Positions 18,705 through 28,700 of a stretch of DNA of 64,000 bases are shown here, one piece after another; positions within the stretch are counted from its first letter, which is position 1, and each line of letters opens with the position of its first letter. Made by a program: the position numbers and the translations under genes. The DNA is from DATKPE01 sp033854175 (GTDB taxonomy: Bacteria > Bacteroidota > Ignavibacteria > UBA10030 > SZUA-254). Below the pieces are notes generated by a model. It did not search any database. It had not been told where the DNA came from and was given only the letters and a program-made list of their open reading frames with translations. Location of the stretch: assembly GCA_033854175.1 (NCBI GenBank), contig JAWOKN010000052.1, forward strand, positions 28,221-92,220, written 5' to 3'.

Positions 18705-19862
18705 TCACGGAGGCGGCCTCAGATTGAGAAGTTTCTCCGCTGCCGTTGCGACCTCATCCACAGAAATCAGGGACATACAATATCCGTCCGTCCGATGATA
18801 TTCAAAACCCAGATCGAGGCAGGGGCATCCGGGGCAGGTTGAGCGGATCACTGCGGCGTTGGGATTCAGCGGACCCCATCGTGCGGCGTTTGTGGGACCG
18901 TGAAGGGCGATCTGGGGAACGCGGAGTGCGGCAGCAAGATGCATCGCGCCGTTATTTCCTGAAACCACGAGGGATGACGATGACAGGAGTGCGATAAACT
19001 CGTCGAGATCAGAAATCATGTACCGAAGTGGCGGGGGTGAACATGCGTGAGCAACCGCATCCAGTATGCCTTCCTCCTGTTGTGTCCCGGTTATGACAAC
19101 AAACGGATTAAAGGCCGGTGAAAGCCGTGCGGACAACGCGCGGTAGTTCCCGGGCGGCCACTCCCTGGGAAACCCGTGCTCGCCGCATCCGGGGTGAAAA
19201 AGAACGACCGGCATATTCTTCTTCCATCCTTCTTTCGAGAGACGGTCCAAAACGCGTGTACGGGCGCCCGCATCGACATGTATTTCAAGGGTTTCGGCGA
19301 AATCCCCGTCACCCATCGACTTCACAAGGGAAATGAAGTTTTCAACCTCGTGCTGCCGGGAGCTCTTCTCGCAGGGATGTGTGAAAAGAAAATGGCGGTA
19401 CTGCCCCGGGGTATGAAAGCCGAGCCGCACGGGGATATCGAGCAGGCCGAGAATGACGGGGGTGATGCGGGTCCACTGTTCAAAATCGATCGCGACCCCG
19501 ATGTGAAAGCTCCTCAGCTCACGGACAATCCGGAGGAGATGGCGGGGATGGCGGAACACATTGCCGACGTCGAAGAGGACGAACCGGTCGATATACTCCG
19601 GGAACTGCCGGAGAAACGGCTCGGTGAGCGAAGTCCCCAGCATGATGATTTCCGTCCGGGGGAATCTCTTCCGCAACGCGCGCAGCGCCGGGATCATCAG
19701 GACAGCATCACCAAGCGCTGCCAGCTTGATGAGGAGCAGACGCGCGGGTTTCAGGTTCGACAGATCTGTGCCGCTTTCCCTCTTTGCGAATATTGAAAGG
19801 AGCATGAGGAGCGGCACACCGATAAAGAAATCCAGGAACTTGAAAATCCTGTTACCGCGCAT
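18705..19862 (-). CDS. glycosyltransferase family 9 (heptosyltransferase-like)
   Basis: 385 residues. GT9 enzymes transfer heptose or related sugars to the LPS core on the inner face of the inner membrane. The N-terminal half has LLLIKLAALGDAVLMIPALRAL, the GT9 N-terminal block with its conserved D, after a short hydrophobic stretch (residues 10-25). The C-terminal half has VLFHPGCGE and the donor-binding SGNNGAMHLAAALRVPQIALHGPT. The late CPGCPC region with several Cys is also seen in related proteins. It stands alone on the minus strand; the acceptor sugar is not identifiable. Confidence 0.88.
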   Translation of the reverse strand: MRGNRIFKFLDFFIGVPLLMLLSIFAKRESGTDLSNLKPARLLLIKLAALGDAVLMIPALRALRKRFPRTEIIMLGTSLTEPFLRQFPEYIDRFVLFDVGNVFRHPRHLLRIVRELRSFHIGVAIDFEQWTRITPVILGLLDIPVRLGFHTPGQYRHFLFTHPCEKSSRQHEVENFISLVKSMGDGDFAETLEIHVDAGARTRVLDRLSKEGWKKNMPVVLFHPGCGEHGFPREWPPGNYRALSARLSPAFNPFVVITGTQQEEGILDAVAHACSPPPLRYMISDLDEFIALLSSSSLVVSGNNGAMHLAAALRVPQIALHGPTNAARWGPLNPNAAVIRSTCPGCPCLDLGFEYHRTDGYCMSLISVDEVATAAEKLLNLRPPP

Positions 19863-20200
19863 AGAATGTGTCGCCGTTCACAATAATCATACAGGGGCAT
19901 CTTCAATTCGAGGAGGAATATACAAAGAATGCGGGAGACATGGAATTTATCCGCAAGTTCATTCCTCACCCGTGCGGACCGAAGCGAATTTATGCAGGCG
20001 AGTCATCCCCTGTTGGGAACAATCGGTGCTGATCGTCGAACCAGCGGTAGATTACCCTCCGCGCCCGGGACACCTTGTGATGCAGGCAAAGGGTATCCGC
20101 AATTCGCCACACTCTGGAGGGTTTGCTTTGCATCAGCCCCCTCCCTATATTATCACTATTGCTGTATTATCGCCATTTTTTGCATCATTCCTGACCATCG
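19863..20200. other. divergent intergenic region, GT9 gene / hydrolase gene
   Basis: 338 nt. The plus-strand promoter at 20123-20151 lies inside it. On the minus strand a possible -10 TATATT (19922-19917) with a poor -35 TTCCAT at 17-nt spacing could serve the GT9 gene. The middle part (about 19960-20110) shows no convincing ORF, RNA gene or repeat. Confidence 0.5.
20123..20151 (+). promoter_or_regulatory. candidate promoter of the hydrolase-peptidase operon
   Basis: TTGCTT (20123-20128), 17-nt spacer, TATATT (20146-20151); predicted start near 20158, leader about 43 nt. Confidence 0.5.
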
Positions 20201-21109
20201 ATGACGTTGCTCCTTGCAATTATAATCGCCGGGCTCGTATTCCTGACGTCGGTGACAATCGTACTGCTTCTGATCGGACCGACATTACTTCTCCGCCCCC
20301 GCCGTCGGACAGCGGATTATTACCGATCGAAGGGGCTGCCCATAGCGCCGATTGATTTCAATCTTCCCTGCGAGTCGTTCAGGATACCCATTGACGAGGA
20401 TATATCGCTCGAATGCTGGTATATCCACGCACCCGCGCCTGATGGAAGGACGATTCTCTACCTGCACGGGGTTGGTGACTGTAAAATCGACGGATTGCGC
20501 GCGGCAAAGTTGTTCCACGATCATGGATACAACGTCATACTGTACGACGCCCGTCGTCACGGGGCCAGCGGAGGCGATTTCTGCACATACGGTTTTTATG
20601 AAAAGTACGATGTCAGCAAGGTGATCGATTTCTTCGCGCGGGAGAAAAAGCTCGCGATAGAGAAAGCCGGAGTTTTCGGCACCTCGATGGGGGCGGCGGT
20701 CGCGCTGCAGGCGGCGGCGCTTGACGGTCGCATCGCCGGTGTCGTCGCCGAGAATTCCTTCGCCACGCTCCGGTCGATCTTCGACGACTACCAGAAGCGG
20801 ATGATCAAGCTGCCGTTACACTACCTGCGGAACATCGTCATTGTCCGCTCCGAATTCCTGGCCAGATTCAAGGCCAGCGAGGTATCTCCGGTCAACGCCA
20901 TAGCAAACATCCACGTTCCGGTCCTCATCGTCTATGGAGACCAGGATCACCTCATCAACAGCAAGTATTCGCTCCAGCTGTTTGCCGCCGCGCACGAGCC
21001 GAAGGAGCTCTACGCAATCCGGGGGGCCACGCACAATAACACCTGGCAGATCGGCGGCAAGGGATATGAGACCAAAGTCCTGCAATTTTTTGATAAAAGC
21101 TTCCAATGA
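20201..21109 (+). CDS. membrane-anchored alpha/beta hydrolase
   Basis: 302 residues with one N-terminal hydrophobic helix (residues 3-30), followed by a serine-hydrolase fold. Oxyanion region LYLHGVGD, nucleophile elbow FGTSMGAAV (S162), acid in VYGDQDHLI and the catalytic His in RGATHNNTW complete the triad. Similar to BAAT/BEM46-type hydrolases tethered to the membrane; the substrate is unknown. Its stop overlaps the ATG of the M28 peptidase by 4 nt, indicating coupled expression. Confidence 0.85.
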   Translation: MTLLLAIIIAGLVFLTSVTIVLLLIGPTLLLRPRRRTADYYRSKGLPIAPIDFNLPCESFRIPIDEDISLECWYIHAPAPDGRTILYLHGVGDCKIDGLRAAKLFHDHGYNVILYDARRHGASGGDFCTYGFYEKYDVSKVIDFFAREKKLAIEKAGVFGTSMGAAVALQAAALDGRIAGVVAENSFATLRSIFDDYQKRMIKLPLHYLRNIVIVRSEFLARFKASEVSPVNAIANIHVPVLIVYGDQDHLINSKYSLQLFAAAHEPKELYAIRGATHNNTWQIGGKGYETKVLQFFDKSFQ

Positions 21110-23379
21110 ATATCACCAAGCTCTTTCTGGCGCTGCTTCTCCTGCCTCTCCCGGTTTGCGGTCAGACGGAATTTTCGCAGGACAGCGCATACAGCTTCCT
21201 CCGTCACCTGGTCACGGACATCGGCCCGAGGCCGATGGGATCGCCGGGGGAACACGCCGGGCTTGAGTACGCAGTCTCAAAGTTCAGGGAATACGGGTGT
21301 GACACGGCATATCTGATGCCGATGGATTACACACCGACCTCGAACACGCAGAGCGGGGTCGCGGTGGGGATACGGAAGGGGTCGACGGGCAGGATCATCC
21401 TCATCGGCGGGCACATGGACAGCGCAGGGCCAGAGATTCCCGGGGCCGATGATGACGGATCCGGATCGGCCGTCGTGATCGAATGCTGCCGGATACTCGG
21501 CCACAGGCCCACGGCCTCAACAATGGTGTTCTGTTGTTTCGGGGGTGAGGAACAGGGACTCAGGGGCTCGGCCTGGTTTGCGAATCACTTCAAGGAGATC
21601 GACAGCATCGCCCTCATGCTTCAGGTCGACATGGCCAACGGTCTTGGCCTCATCGAGATGGATCCCGACAACGCGGGTGGATTGAGCGCTCCCCGGTGGC
21701 TCGTACGGTCGGCAACCGAGGAATTTTCGAATCTTGGGTATCGACATCTCGGGTACCCGACACATTTTTTTGCGATCAATTACGGCGGCAGGGCAGGAGC
21801 CGGATCGGATCATCAGTCGTTCATGGACAAGGGGATTCCGGCGATCGATTTCTCGACCGACGTCAATACGCCGATTCACACACCACTCGACAATCTGGAG
21901 AATTTCGATCCGCGGGGTCTGAAGCGTTCCGGCGATCTTGTCCTGAGGCTCGCCCGCCGGTTTGACGGCGGCGTACCAAACCGGACGCTGGAGCGGTACT
22001 GGCTGTATCTCATCGGAGGAACCCCCTTCTTTCTCCCCGTCTGGTCGCTCTGGCTCGTATTCGGGCTTGCTGTCCTGATTTCAGTCATCACGCTCTCTAT
22101 AGTATGGTATACACACCAGGCCACGGGTTTCGAGCAGAAGAGGCGTTGGTCGGGGCTAAAGATCTGGCTTTGCACGCTGATCATCGTCTCCTGCGGATGG
22201 TATTCCTCCAACATTGTCGGTTTGATTCGCGGCGTGCGCTTTCCGTGGCTTGTCTCATATCATCTTTATTATCTCCTGGCGGGTCTGGCGATGGTCATAG
22301 GATTTGCCATAGCGTACCGGGTGGCCCTCAGGCTTCACATCACCGGAAAAGCGACAGGTCTGTACATCCGCGGGTCCATTCTTCTTATCGTTTTTTCGCT
22401 TGCCATGTCGCTCTGGAATGTAAAACTCCTGGCCGAGCCCACGGCGGCGTTGCTACTTTTGAACGCCGCGATACTGATCCCCAAGGGGTTTATCAAGCTC
22501 ATCCTGTTATTCCTTTCACCGATCTGGCCGCTCCGGCTGATCTTTTCCGAATGGGACGGCCTCATCTTCCGGCCCATTGCGAAGAGTCTTTCGGACACAT
22601 TCTCACGGCCACTTCTTGTCGATATCCTCGCAATCCTGTTTTTCACACTGTACCTTCTCCCCTTCGCCTACGGTGCGATGGCGGTTATCCGGCAGAACCC
22701 GTCGTGTGAAAAATTTTTCCGTTTCATAGCCTCTTTGAAATTTATTCCGATTGCGGCCGTCCTCTTCCTCGCTTTGCTGGGTTACCTCCTCATTTCACCG
22801 ATGTACGACTCGCACTGGTACAAATCCGTGCGGGCTACGGCAGAGTACGACCTGGTGACGCACAAGAAAAACATCGTCATTGAGGGGGCGGAATATCTGA
22901 AAGGATTGAGTGTACGTGGAGGCGGGTATGATACATCCGTTTCCACAAACGCGCGGACGCTGCGTTTGAACGCATGCAACAATTTCGACACATCCTGGGT
23001 TCATCTGGAGCGGAACGATTCCGTTACGTCGGTCGGGAACCAGACAACGCACAACATCCTCCTCGAGCTCACAACGGCGGTACGTCCATTTACGGTGAGT
23101 ATCGTCTACACCCCGACGAAGGAGAATCTCCCCACCTTCACTACCGACTGGAAATTCAGAACGATCGGCGGAAAGCAAAAACGGATCGACTGGTATTCAT
23201 ACCCCGATACCATGCTGGCGATACCAATCTCCTTCACGGTTTACAATCAGGACAGTGTCCGGGAGGACATAACCATCACATTTGCGAAAATCGCATGTCC
23301 GATATCGGTCAATCAGGAATTCACCTACGTCACGCCGCGAACGGAGTATACGAGCGAGCACGTATACCGGAAGAACTAA
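21106..23379 (+). CDS. M28 family aminopeptidase with multipass membrane region
   Basis: 757 residues: signal peptide (1-20), an M28 zinc peptidase domain (about 25-290), about eight transmembrane helices (300-570), and a C-terminal extracytoplasmic part (580-757). Di-zinc ligands are H103 and D115 (GGHMDS, PGADDDGSGS), the FGGEEQGL pair, an Asp in VDMANGLG, and a His in SDHQSF. The layout resembles endoplasmic reticulum metallopeptidase 1-like M28 proteins. It probably trims peptides in the periplasm, but no substrate can be named. Coupled to the upstream hydrolase. Confidence 0.88.
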   Translation: MNITKLFLALLLLPLPVCGQTEFSQDSAYSFLRHLVTDIGPRPMGSPGEHAGLEYAVSKFREYGCDTAYLMPMDYTPTSNTQSGVAVGIRKGSTGRIILIGGHMDSAGPEIPGADDDGSGSAVVIECCRILGHRPTASTMVFCCFGGEEQGLRGSAWFANHFKEIDSIALMLQVDMANGLGLIEMDPDNAGGLSAPRWLVRSATEEFSNLGYRHLGYPTHFFAINYGGRAGAGSDHQSFMDKGIPAIDFSTDVNTPIHTPLDNLENFDPRGLKRSGDLVLRLARRFDGGVPNRTLERYWLYLIGGTPFFLPVWSLWLVFGLAVLISVITLSIVWYTHQATGFEQKRRWSGLKIWLCTLIIVSCGWYSSNIVGLIRGVRFPWLVSYHLYYLLAGLAMVIGFAIAYRVALRLHITGKATGLYIRGSILLIVFSLAMSLWNVKLLAEPTAALLLLNAAILIPKGFIKLILLFLSPIWPLRLIFSEWDGLIFRPIAKSLSDTFSRPLLVDILAILFFTLYLLPFAYGAMAVIRQNPSCEKFFRFIASLKFIPIAAVLFLALLGYLLISPMYDSHWYKSVRATAEYDLVTHKKNIVIEGAEYLKGLSVRGGGYDTSVSTNARTLRLNACNNFDTSWVHLERNDSVTSVGNQTTHNILLELTTAVRPFTVSIVYTPTKENLPTFTTDWKFRTIGGKQKRIDWYSYPDTMLAIPISFTVYNQDSVREDITITFAKIACPISVNQEFTYVTPRTEYTSEHVYRKN

Positions 23380-23418
23380 GGACACAACTCCAGGCGAATG
23401 CTTTGAGGTTCTCCTCTC

Positions 23419-24408
23419 CTAGACTTCTTCGCCATTACTCCTCAAGATATCGAGAATCGCAGTAATATCCTGCGGGAGCTCAGACTCAAACTTCATCCTT
23501 TCCTTCGTAACGGGGTGAACGAATCCGATCGTCTTGGCATGCAACGCCTGGCGGGAAATCATTTTCAATAACTGGTGTACGAGTTCCTTTTTCTTCTTCC
23601 CTGTTTCACCCCAGGCAATTCTCCGGCCGCCGTAGGTGGGATCGCCGAACACGGGATGACCGATATAATGAAGGTGGACGCGGATCTGGTGGGTCCGGCC
23701 GGTGAGAAGTTTCAATCTGAGAAGCGAAAGGAAGGGAAATTCTTCAAGGACCTCATACCTGGTCGTCGCATGTTTCCCCTCGTTCCTGACGGTAATCTTC
23801 TTCCTGTCAGCGGGGCTCCTTCCGAGTGCCGCCTCGATGACGCCCGATTTTTTCTCCTTCCCCTGAAACCTCCCCCAGACCAGAGCCCAGTACTCCCTGT
23901 CGATGTCGCGCCGTTCGAACTGGCCCGCAAGATGCGCGTGCGTCGCATCGTCCTTTGCGATGACCATCAGACCGGTGGTATCCTTATCCAGCCGGTGGAC
24001 GATCCCCGGACGCGTGACATCGTTCAATGTCGAAAGGTTCTGGCGGCAGTGAAAAAGAAGGGCATTGACGAGAGTCCCCGAATAGTGGCCGAATGCGGGA
24101 TGGGTCACCATGCCGGCCGGTTTATTGACGATCAGAAGATGGTCATCCTCAAAGAGGATATCGAGGGGGATATTTTCGGGAAGGACATCAGGCGGCGGGG
24201 GTGCGGGGATGGAGATGTCGATAGTTTCACCCCCCGAGAGCTTATAGCTCGGTTTGACCGGTTTCCCGTTGACGAGGACGGAACCCGCTGCGATCGCCTG
24301 CTGGATTTTTGTGCGGGTAGCGTTCTCGATATGGTGGGTCAGGTAGATATCGATGCGTTCAGGAACCTTATTGGCCGGGACGGTAATGTGAAGCTCGCGC
24401 GGGGGCAT
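23419..24408 (-). CDS. rluD: ribosomal large-subunit pseudouridine synthase RluD-type
   Basis: 329 residues. An N-terminal S4 RNA-binding domain (residues 10-70, RIDIYLTHHIENATRTKIQQ, then GSVLVNGKPVKPSYKL) precedes the RluA-family catalytic domain with the active Asp in VHRLDKDTTGLMV, plus PAGMVTHP and LLTGRTHQIRVHL. It makes pseudouridines in 23S rRNA. Starts 5 nt after the lspA stop and is the last gene of the long minus-strand operon, the same position as ylyB behind lspA in Bacillus. Confidence 0.93.
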   Translation of the reverse strand: MPPRELHITVPANKVPERIDIYLTHHIENATRTKIQQAIAAGSVLVNGKPVKPSYKLSGGETIDISIPAPPPPDVLPENIPLDILFEDDHLLIVNKPAGMVTHPAFGHYSGTLVNALLFHCRQNLSTLNDVTRPGIVHRLDKDTTGLMVIAKDDATHAHLAGQFERRDIDREYWALVWGRFQGKEKKSGVIEAALGRSPADRKKITVRNEGKHATTRYEVLEEFPFLSLLRLKLLTGRTHQIRVHLHYIGHPVFGDPTYGGRRIAWGETGKKKKELVHQLLKMISRQALHAKTIGFVHPVTKERMKFESELPQDITAILDILRSNGEEV

Positions 24409-24413
24409 CCCGG

Positions 24414-25076
24414 TCAGGATGGAGAGGATTCCGAACCTTCCGAGGACCGCTGGGGATCAGACGGGATGACAGGTGTCATAGCGATCGGAGACGAGCCACC
24501 ATCACCCCCGGAAGGGGCAGGAAGCACGGTTTCGACCTTTGATGCCTTTCGGTGGGATATCAGCATCAGCACGACACCGCAGCTGACCGAGGCATCGGCG
24601 ATATTGAAGACCGGCCAGCGTGTCAGGTGATAGCCGAAGACATTGATATTAAAGAAGTCGGCGTCGATAAAATCGACCACGCGGCCGTAAAAGAGCGGCC
24701 CTTCGCTGAAGAGCCACCCATAGAACACCCGGTCGATCAGGTTGCCGACTGCTCCGCCGAGGATCATCGCCAGGGCGAAGCGGAATGCGATATTCTCGTT
24801 CCGGGCCTTATACAGATAGATGAGGATGCCGATACTGGCGATGATGGAAAAGACGGAGAAAAACAATTTGCCGCCGATATCGATACCGAAGGCCATGCCG
24901 GGATTTTCGATATAGGTCAGGCGGAGAAAATCCCCGATGATCGGGCGGCTGGTGCCAAGGGGGAGTCCGTGGAGATGAAGCCCGAGCCACGGGATGGAAA
25001 ATCCCTTGATCCAGAGCTTCGTGAGCTGGTCGCTGATAATGATAAACAGGCTGACGTTGAGTATTTTCACTTCCAT
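24414..25076 (-). CDS. lspA: lipoprotein signal peptidase (signal peptidase II)
   Basis: 220 residues. Aspartic protease of the inner membrane that removes signal peptides from prolipoproteins. Four hydrophobic helices, with catalytic Asp in GNLIDR and FNIADASVSCG. The ATG at 25076 follows a GAGGGG Shine-Dalgarno; a longer frame to 25223 overlaps the upstream gene and lacks family similarity. After the last helix there is an unusual tail of about 45 residues, rich in Ser, Pro and Gly, which normal LspA proteins (about 160-170 residues) lack. Sits between dksA/traR and rluD. Confidence 0.93.
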   Translation of the reverse strand: MEVKILNVSLFIIISDQLTKLWIKGFSIPWLGLHLHGLPLGTSRPIIGDFLRLTYIENPGMAFGIDIGGKLFFSVFSIIASIGILIYLYKARNENIAFRFALAMILGGAVGNLIDRVFYGWLFSEGPLFYGRVVDFIDADFFNINVFGYHLTRWPVFNIADASVSCGVVLMLISHRKASKVETVLPAPSGGDGGSSPIAMTPVIPSDPQRSSEGSESSPS

Positions 25077-25089
25077 GCCCCTCTGGAGA

Positions 25090-25647
25090 TTACTTGCCGG
25101 AATGCAGTTTACACTGCAAACACTGCTGTGCATGCGGCACGGCCTCCAGCCGTTCCTTCTCGATAAGCTTGCCGCATATCGTACACCGGCCATATTCCCC
25201 CTTATCAATCCGGATGAGCGCATCCTCCAGATAGTTTAAAAACTTCCCCTCGCGGGAGGCGAAGAGGAACGTTTTCTCCCGTTCCATGGCATCCGTGCCC
25301 TGTTCCATATGTGTGGAATACATCGAATTTTCGCTCGCATACTCGCCGGTTGTGGAATCCATCATCGAATCGCGCAGGGTTTCCAGCTCTTCCAGGATTT
25401 CCTTCTTTTTCTCAAGAATAATATTCCTGAAGTGCTCGAGTTCCTGGAGGGAATAGCTCGCTTTTTTCACCGGGCTTTTCGTACCCTCGGGTTTGGCGAG
25501 TTTCGGTCTCATTTTGGCCTTCGGGGGAGGCGGGGGCGCGGGCGGGGGTGGGGGTGGCGGGGCAGGTTTCTGCACCCTGGCCTTCACCTTCGCAACGGGT
25601 GCGATTTTCCCGGTTGTTGTCGCATGTGATTTCTTTGACTTAGCCAT
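25090..25647 (-). CDS. TraR/DksA-type zinc finger protein with Pro-rich N-terminus
   Basis: 185 residues. The C-terminal half (about 68-182) is a DksA/TraR-like coiled coil plus zinc finger, C-x2-C-x17-C-x2-C (CTIC ... CLQC). The N-terminal 65 residues are Lys/Ala-rich with two polyproline runs (seven and five Pro, residues 31-43). DksA-type proteins bind RNA polymerase through the secondary channel; related YlyA occupies the same ileS-lspA position in Bacillus. The polyproline runs would require EF-P for translation. Confidence 0.88.
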   Translation of the reverse strand: MAKSKKSHATTTGKIAPVAKVKARVQKPAPPPPPPPAPPPPPKAKMRPKLAKPEGTKSPVKKASYSLQELEHFRNIILEKKKEILEELETLRDSMMDSTTGEYASENSMYSTHMEQGTDAMEREKTFLFASREGKFLNYLEDALIRIDKGEYGRCTICGKLIEKERLEAVPHAQQCLQCKLHSGK

Positions 25648-25703
25648 CTTATACTTCCTTTCTTCTCACTCAATATACACAATAGATCGTTCGCATCACA
25701 GCC

Positions 25704-28700
25704 TCAGGATTCATTATTCCTTTCGACCCGTTCGATGTCGATCGAGCATTGTTCACCATTAATCTCCACCATCTGGCCTGCGGCGGAATCCCTGCACTGG
25801 ATGTCGACGGCGAGGGTTTCCGTTTTGATATACGATTCAAGCGACTTGAACGCAGTCTGCAGGCGGTCATTCCCGCGATAAAATATTCTTATCCTGTCGG
25901 TGACATTAAAGCCGGAATCCTTCCTGATATTCTGGATGCGGTTGACAAATTCACGCGCCATCCCCTCCCTGACGAGCTCGTCGGTCAGTTCGATATCGAG
26001 GGCGACGGTGATCCCGTCATCCGATTCCGCGATCCACCCCTTGATATTCTCGTGGAGTATCTCGACATCCTCGCGGAGTATGGTGACCTCGACGCCGTTG
26101 ATCGGGACTACGATTTTCCCGTCCCTGTCGAGCGCAGCGATCTGGGCCGGGGTGAACGCGCGGATGGCGGCGGCCACGGGCTGGACGACCTTGCCGTATT
26201 TCGGACCGAGGACCTTGAAATTGGGCTTCACCGATTTGTGGACGATTTCGGAATCGTCGTCGACATACTGAATCGACTTGACGTTGATCTCGTCGAGAAT
26301 GATGTCCTCCATCCTTGCGATCTGTGCGCGCTGCGCATCGCTCGTGACCGGGATGATGACCTTCTGGAGCGGCTGGCGCACCTTCAGATTCACCTTATTC
26401 CGGATGGCGCGGACGATCGAGACGATACGTTCGGCATTGTCCATTCTCTCTTCCAGCTCAAGATTGATGGCCGAGGCCTCGGGTTCGGGTATCATGGCCA
26501 GGTGGACGGACTCGATATTATCCTTCTTGGTGACCGAATTCAGGTCCCGGTAGATTTCCTCGGAGAGGAACGGCGCGATGGGGGCCATCAGTTTCACGAC
26601 GATCATGAGGCATTCATAGAGGGTCTGGAAGGCGCAGAGTTTGTCGGGTCCCATCTCACTTTTCCAGAAGCGTCTCCGGTTGCGTCTCACGTACCAGTTC
26701 GAAAGCTGGTCGATCGTGAAATCGCTCACGGCGCGTGCGGCCCTGGTGACATCATAGGCGTCCATCGCCGCGACATATTTCTTCACCAGCGAATTTGCGG
26801 CGGAGAGAATCCACCGGTCGATTTCGGGGCGTTCATCGACAGGGATGCGTTCCTTCGCATAGGTAAAGCGGTCGATATTGGCATAGAGCGAGAAAAAGGC
26901 ATAGGTATTGAGAAGCGTCCCGATGAACTTCCGCTGGACCTCGACCATGCCGTCCTCGTCAAAGAGGGTCGGGCGCCAGGGAGGGCTTGCGGCGACCAGG
27001 TACCACCTGACGGTATCGGCGCCATATTTTTCGATGACTGTAAAGGGATCGACCGAATTCCCCTTCGACTTGGACATCTTCTGCCCCTCCTTGTCGAGGA
27101 TAAGCTCGTTGACGAGGATATTCGTATAGGACGGCCTGTTGAACAAAAACGTGCTGATCGAATGGAGGGAATAGAACCAACCCCTGGTCTGGTCGATGCC
27201 CTCGCAGATAAAGTCGGCCGGGTGTTGGGAGGCGAATTCGTCCTGATGTTCAAAGGGGTAGTGCCACTGGGCAAACTGCATGGCGCCCGAATCGTACCAG
27301 ACGTCGATCAGTTCGGGTGTCCGGCGCATCTGGCCCCCGCAGGAGCAGGTAAACGTCACATCGTCGACGTGGGGTTTGTGCAGATCCAGCGGTTCCCTGA
27401 CGTTATTCCCCTTTCGGTATTCCTCGATACTTCCGACGCATTGATGCATGCCGCAGCGGTCGCAGATCCAGATCGGAAGCGGTGTCCCCCAGAAGCGGTC
27501 GCGCGACAGGGACCAGTCCTTGTTTTCCTCGAGCCAGTTGCCGAACCGGCCCTCGCCGACTTCGGGCGGGCACCAATTGATCTCCTTATTCAGCTCCACC
27601 ATGCGCCGGGCATATTTTGTCGTCGCGATATACCACGATTCCCTGGCATAATAGAGGAGCGGAGTTTTGCAGCGCCAGCAGTGGGGATAGCTGTGGGTTA
27701 CGGTCTCTTTCTTATAGAGGATGCCACGTTCGCGCAGGTTCCAGATAATCTCCGGGTCTGCGTCCTTGACGAACTTGCCCGCAAAATCGGTGACCTCGGG
27801 GCCGAACTCGCCGCTTTTGTTGACGGGGTGGATCGTCGGCAGTCCGAACTGTCTGGAGACCTGGTAATCGTCCTCGCCGTAGGCGGGGGCGATATGGACA
27901 ATGCCGGTGCCGTCCTCGGTCGTCACGAAATCCGCGGTGATGACATAGAAGGCCTTCTCGGTCACGGGGTGATAATTGAAGATCCGTTCGTACTCCATGC
28001 CGGCGAGCTTCGAGCCCTTCACCTTCTCGAGAACGGTAAATTCCCCTTCGAGAACGCCGAGCCGGGATTCCGCCAGAATCCAGATCTCATTTTTATAGCG
28101 CACGCGGGCATAATCGATTCCGGGATTCACGGCAAGGGCGACATTGGAAATGAGTGTCCAGGGTGTCGTGGTCCAGACCAGGAAAAAGGTATGCTCCTGT
28201 CCTTTCACCTTCATCCGGACATAGACGCTCGGGTCCTTGACATCCTCATAGCCGAGCGAGACCTCGTGGGAAGAAAGGGGTGTTTCGCACCGCGGGCAAT
28301 AGGGCTGGATCTTGTATCCCTTATAGATGAGATCGGCGTCAAAGTACTTTTTGAGTGACCACCAGACCGATTCGATATAATAATTTTCGAATGTGATATA
28401 GGGATGGTTCAGGTCGACCCAGTAGCCCATCCGTTCGGTCATCGTTTCCCATTCCGACTTATATTTCCAGACCGATTTCCTGCACTCGTCATTAAACTTC
28501 GCGACGCCGAACTTCACGATATCGTCCTTGTGTTTAAATCCGAGCGCCTTTTCGACCTCGATCTCGACGGGGAGTCCGTGGGTATCCCATCCGGCCTTGC
28601 GGTGGACCTGGAAGCCGCGCATGGTCTTATAGCGGCAGACGAGATCCTTCAGTGTACGGCTCATGACGTGGTGGATGCCGGGGCGGCCGTTGGCCGTGGG

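Noticed and set aside
25510..25570. Short tandem repeat array in the C/G-rich GGGGGCGGGGG-like tract
   Set aside because: Explained by the polyproline codons of the DksA/TraR-type gene on the minus strand.
25749..28358. Plus-strand open frame of 869 codons
   Set aside because: Antisense to ileS, whose class I motifs are complete. Long antisense frames are expected in GC-rich coding DNA, and the product has no family features.
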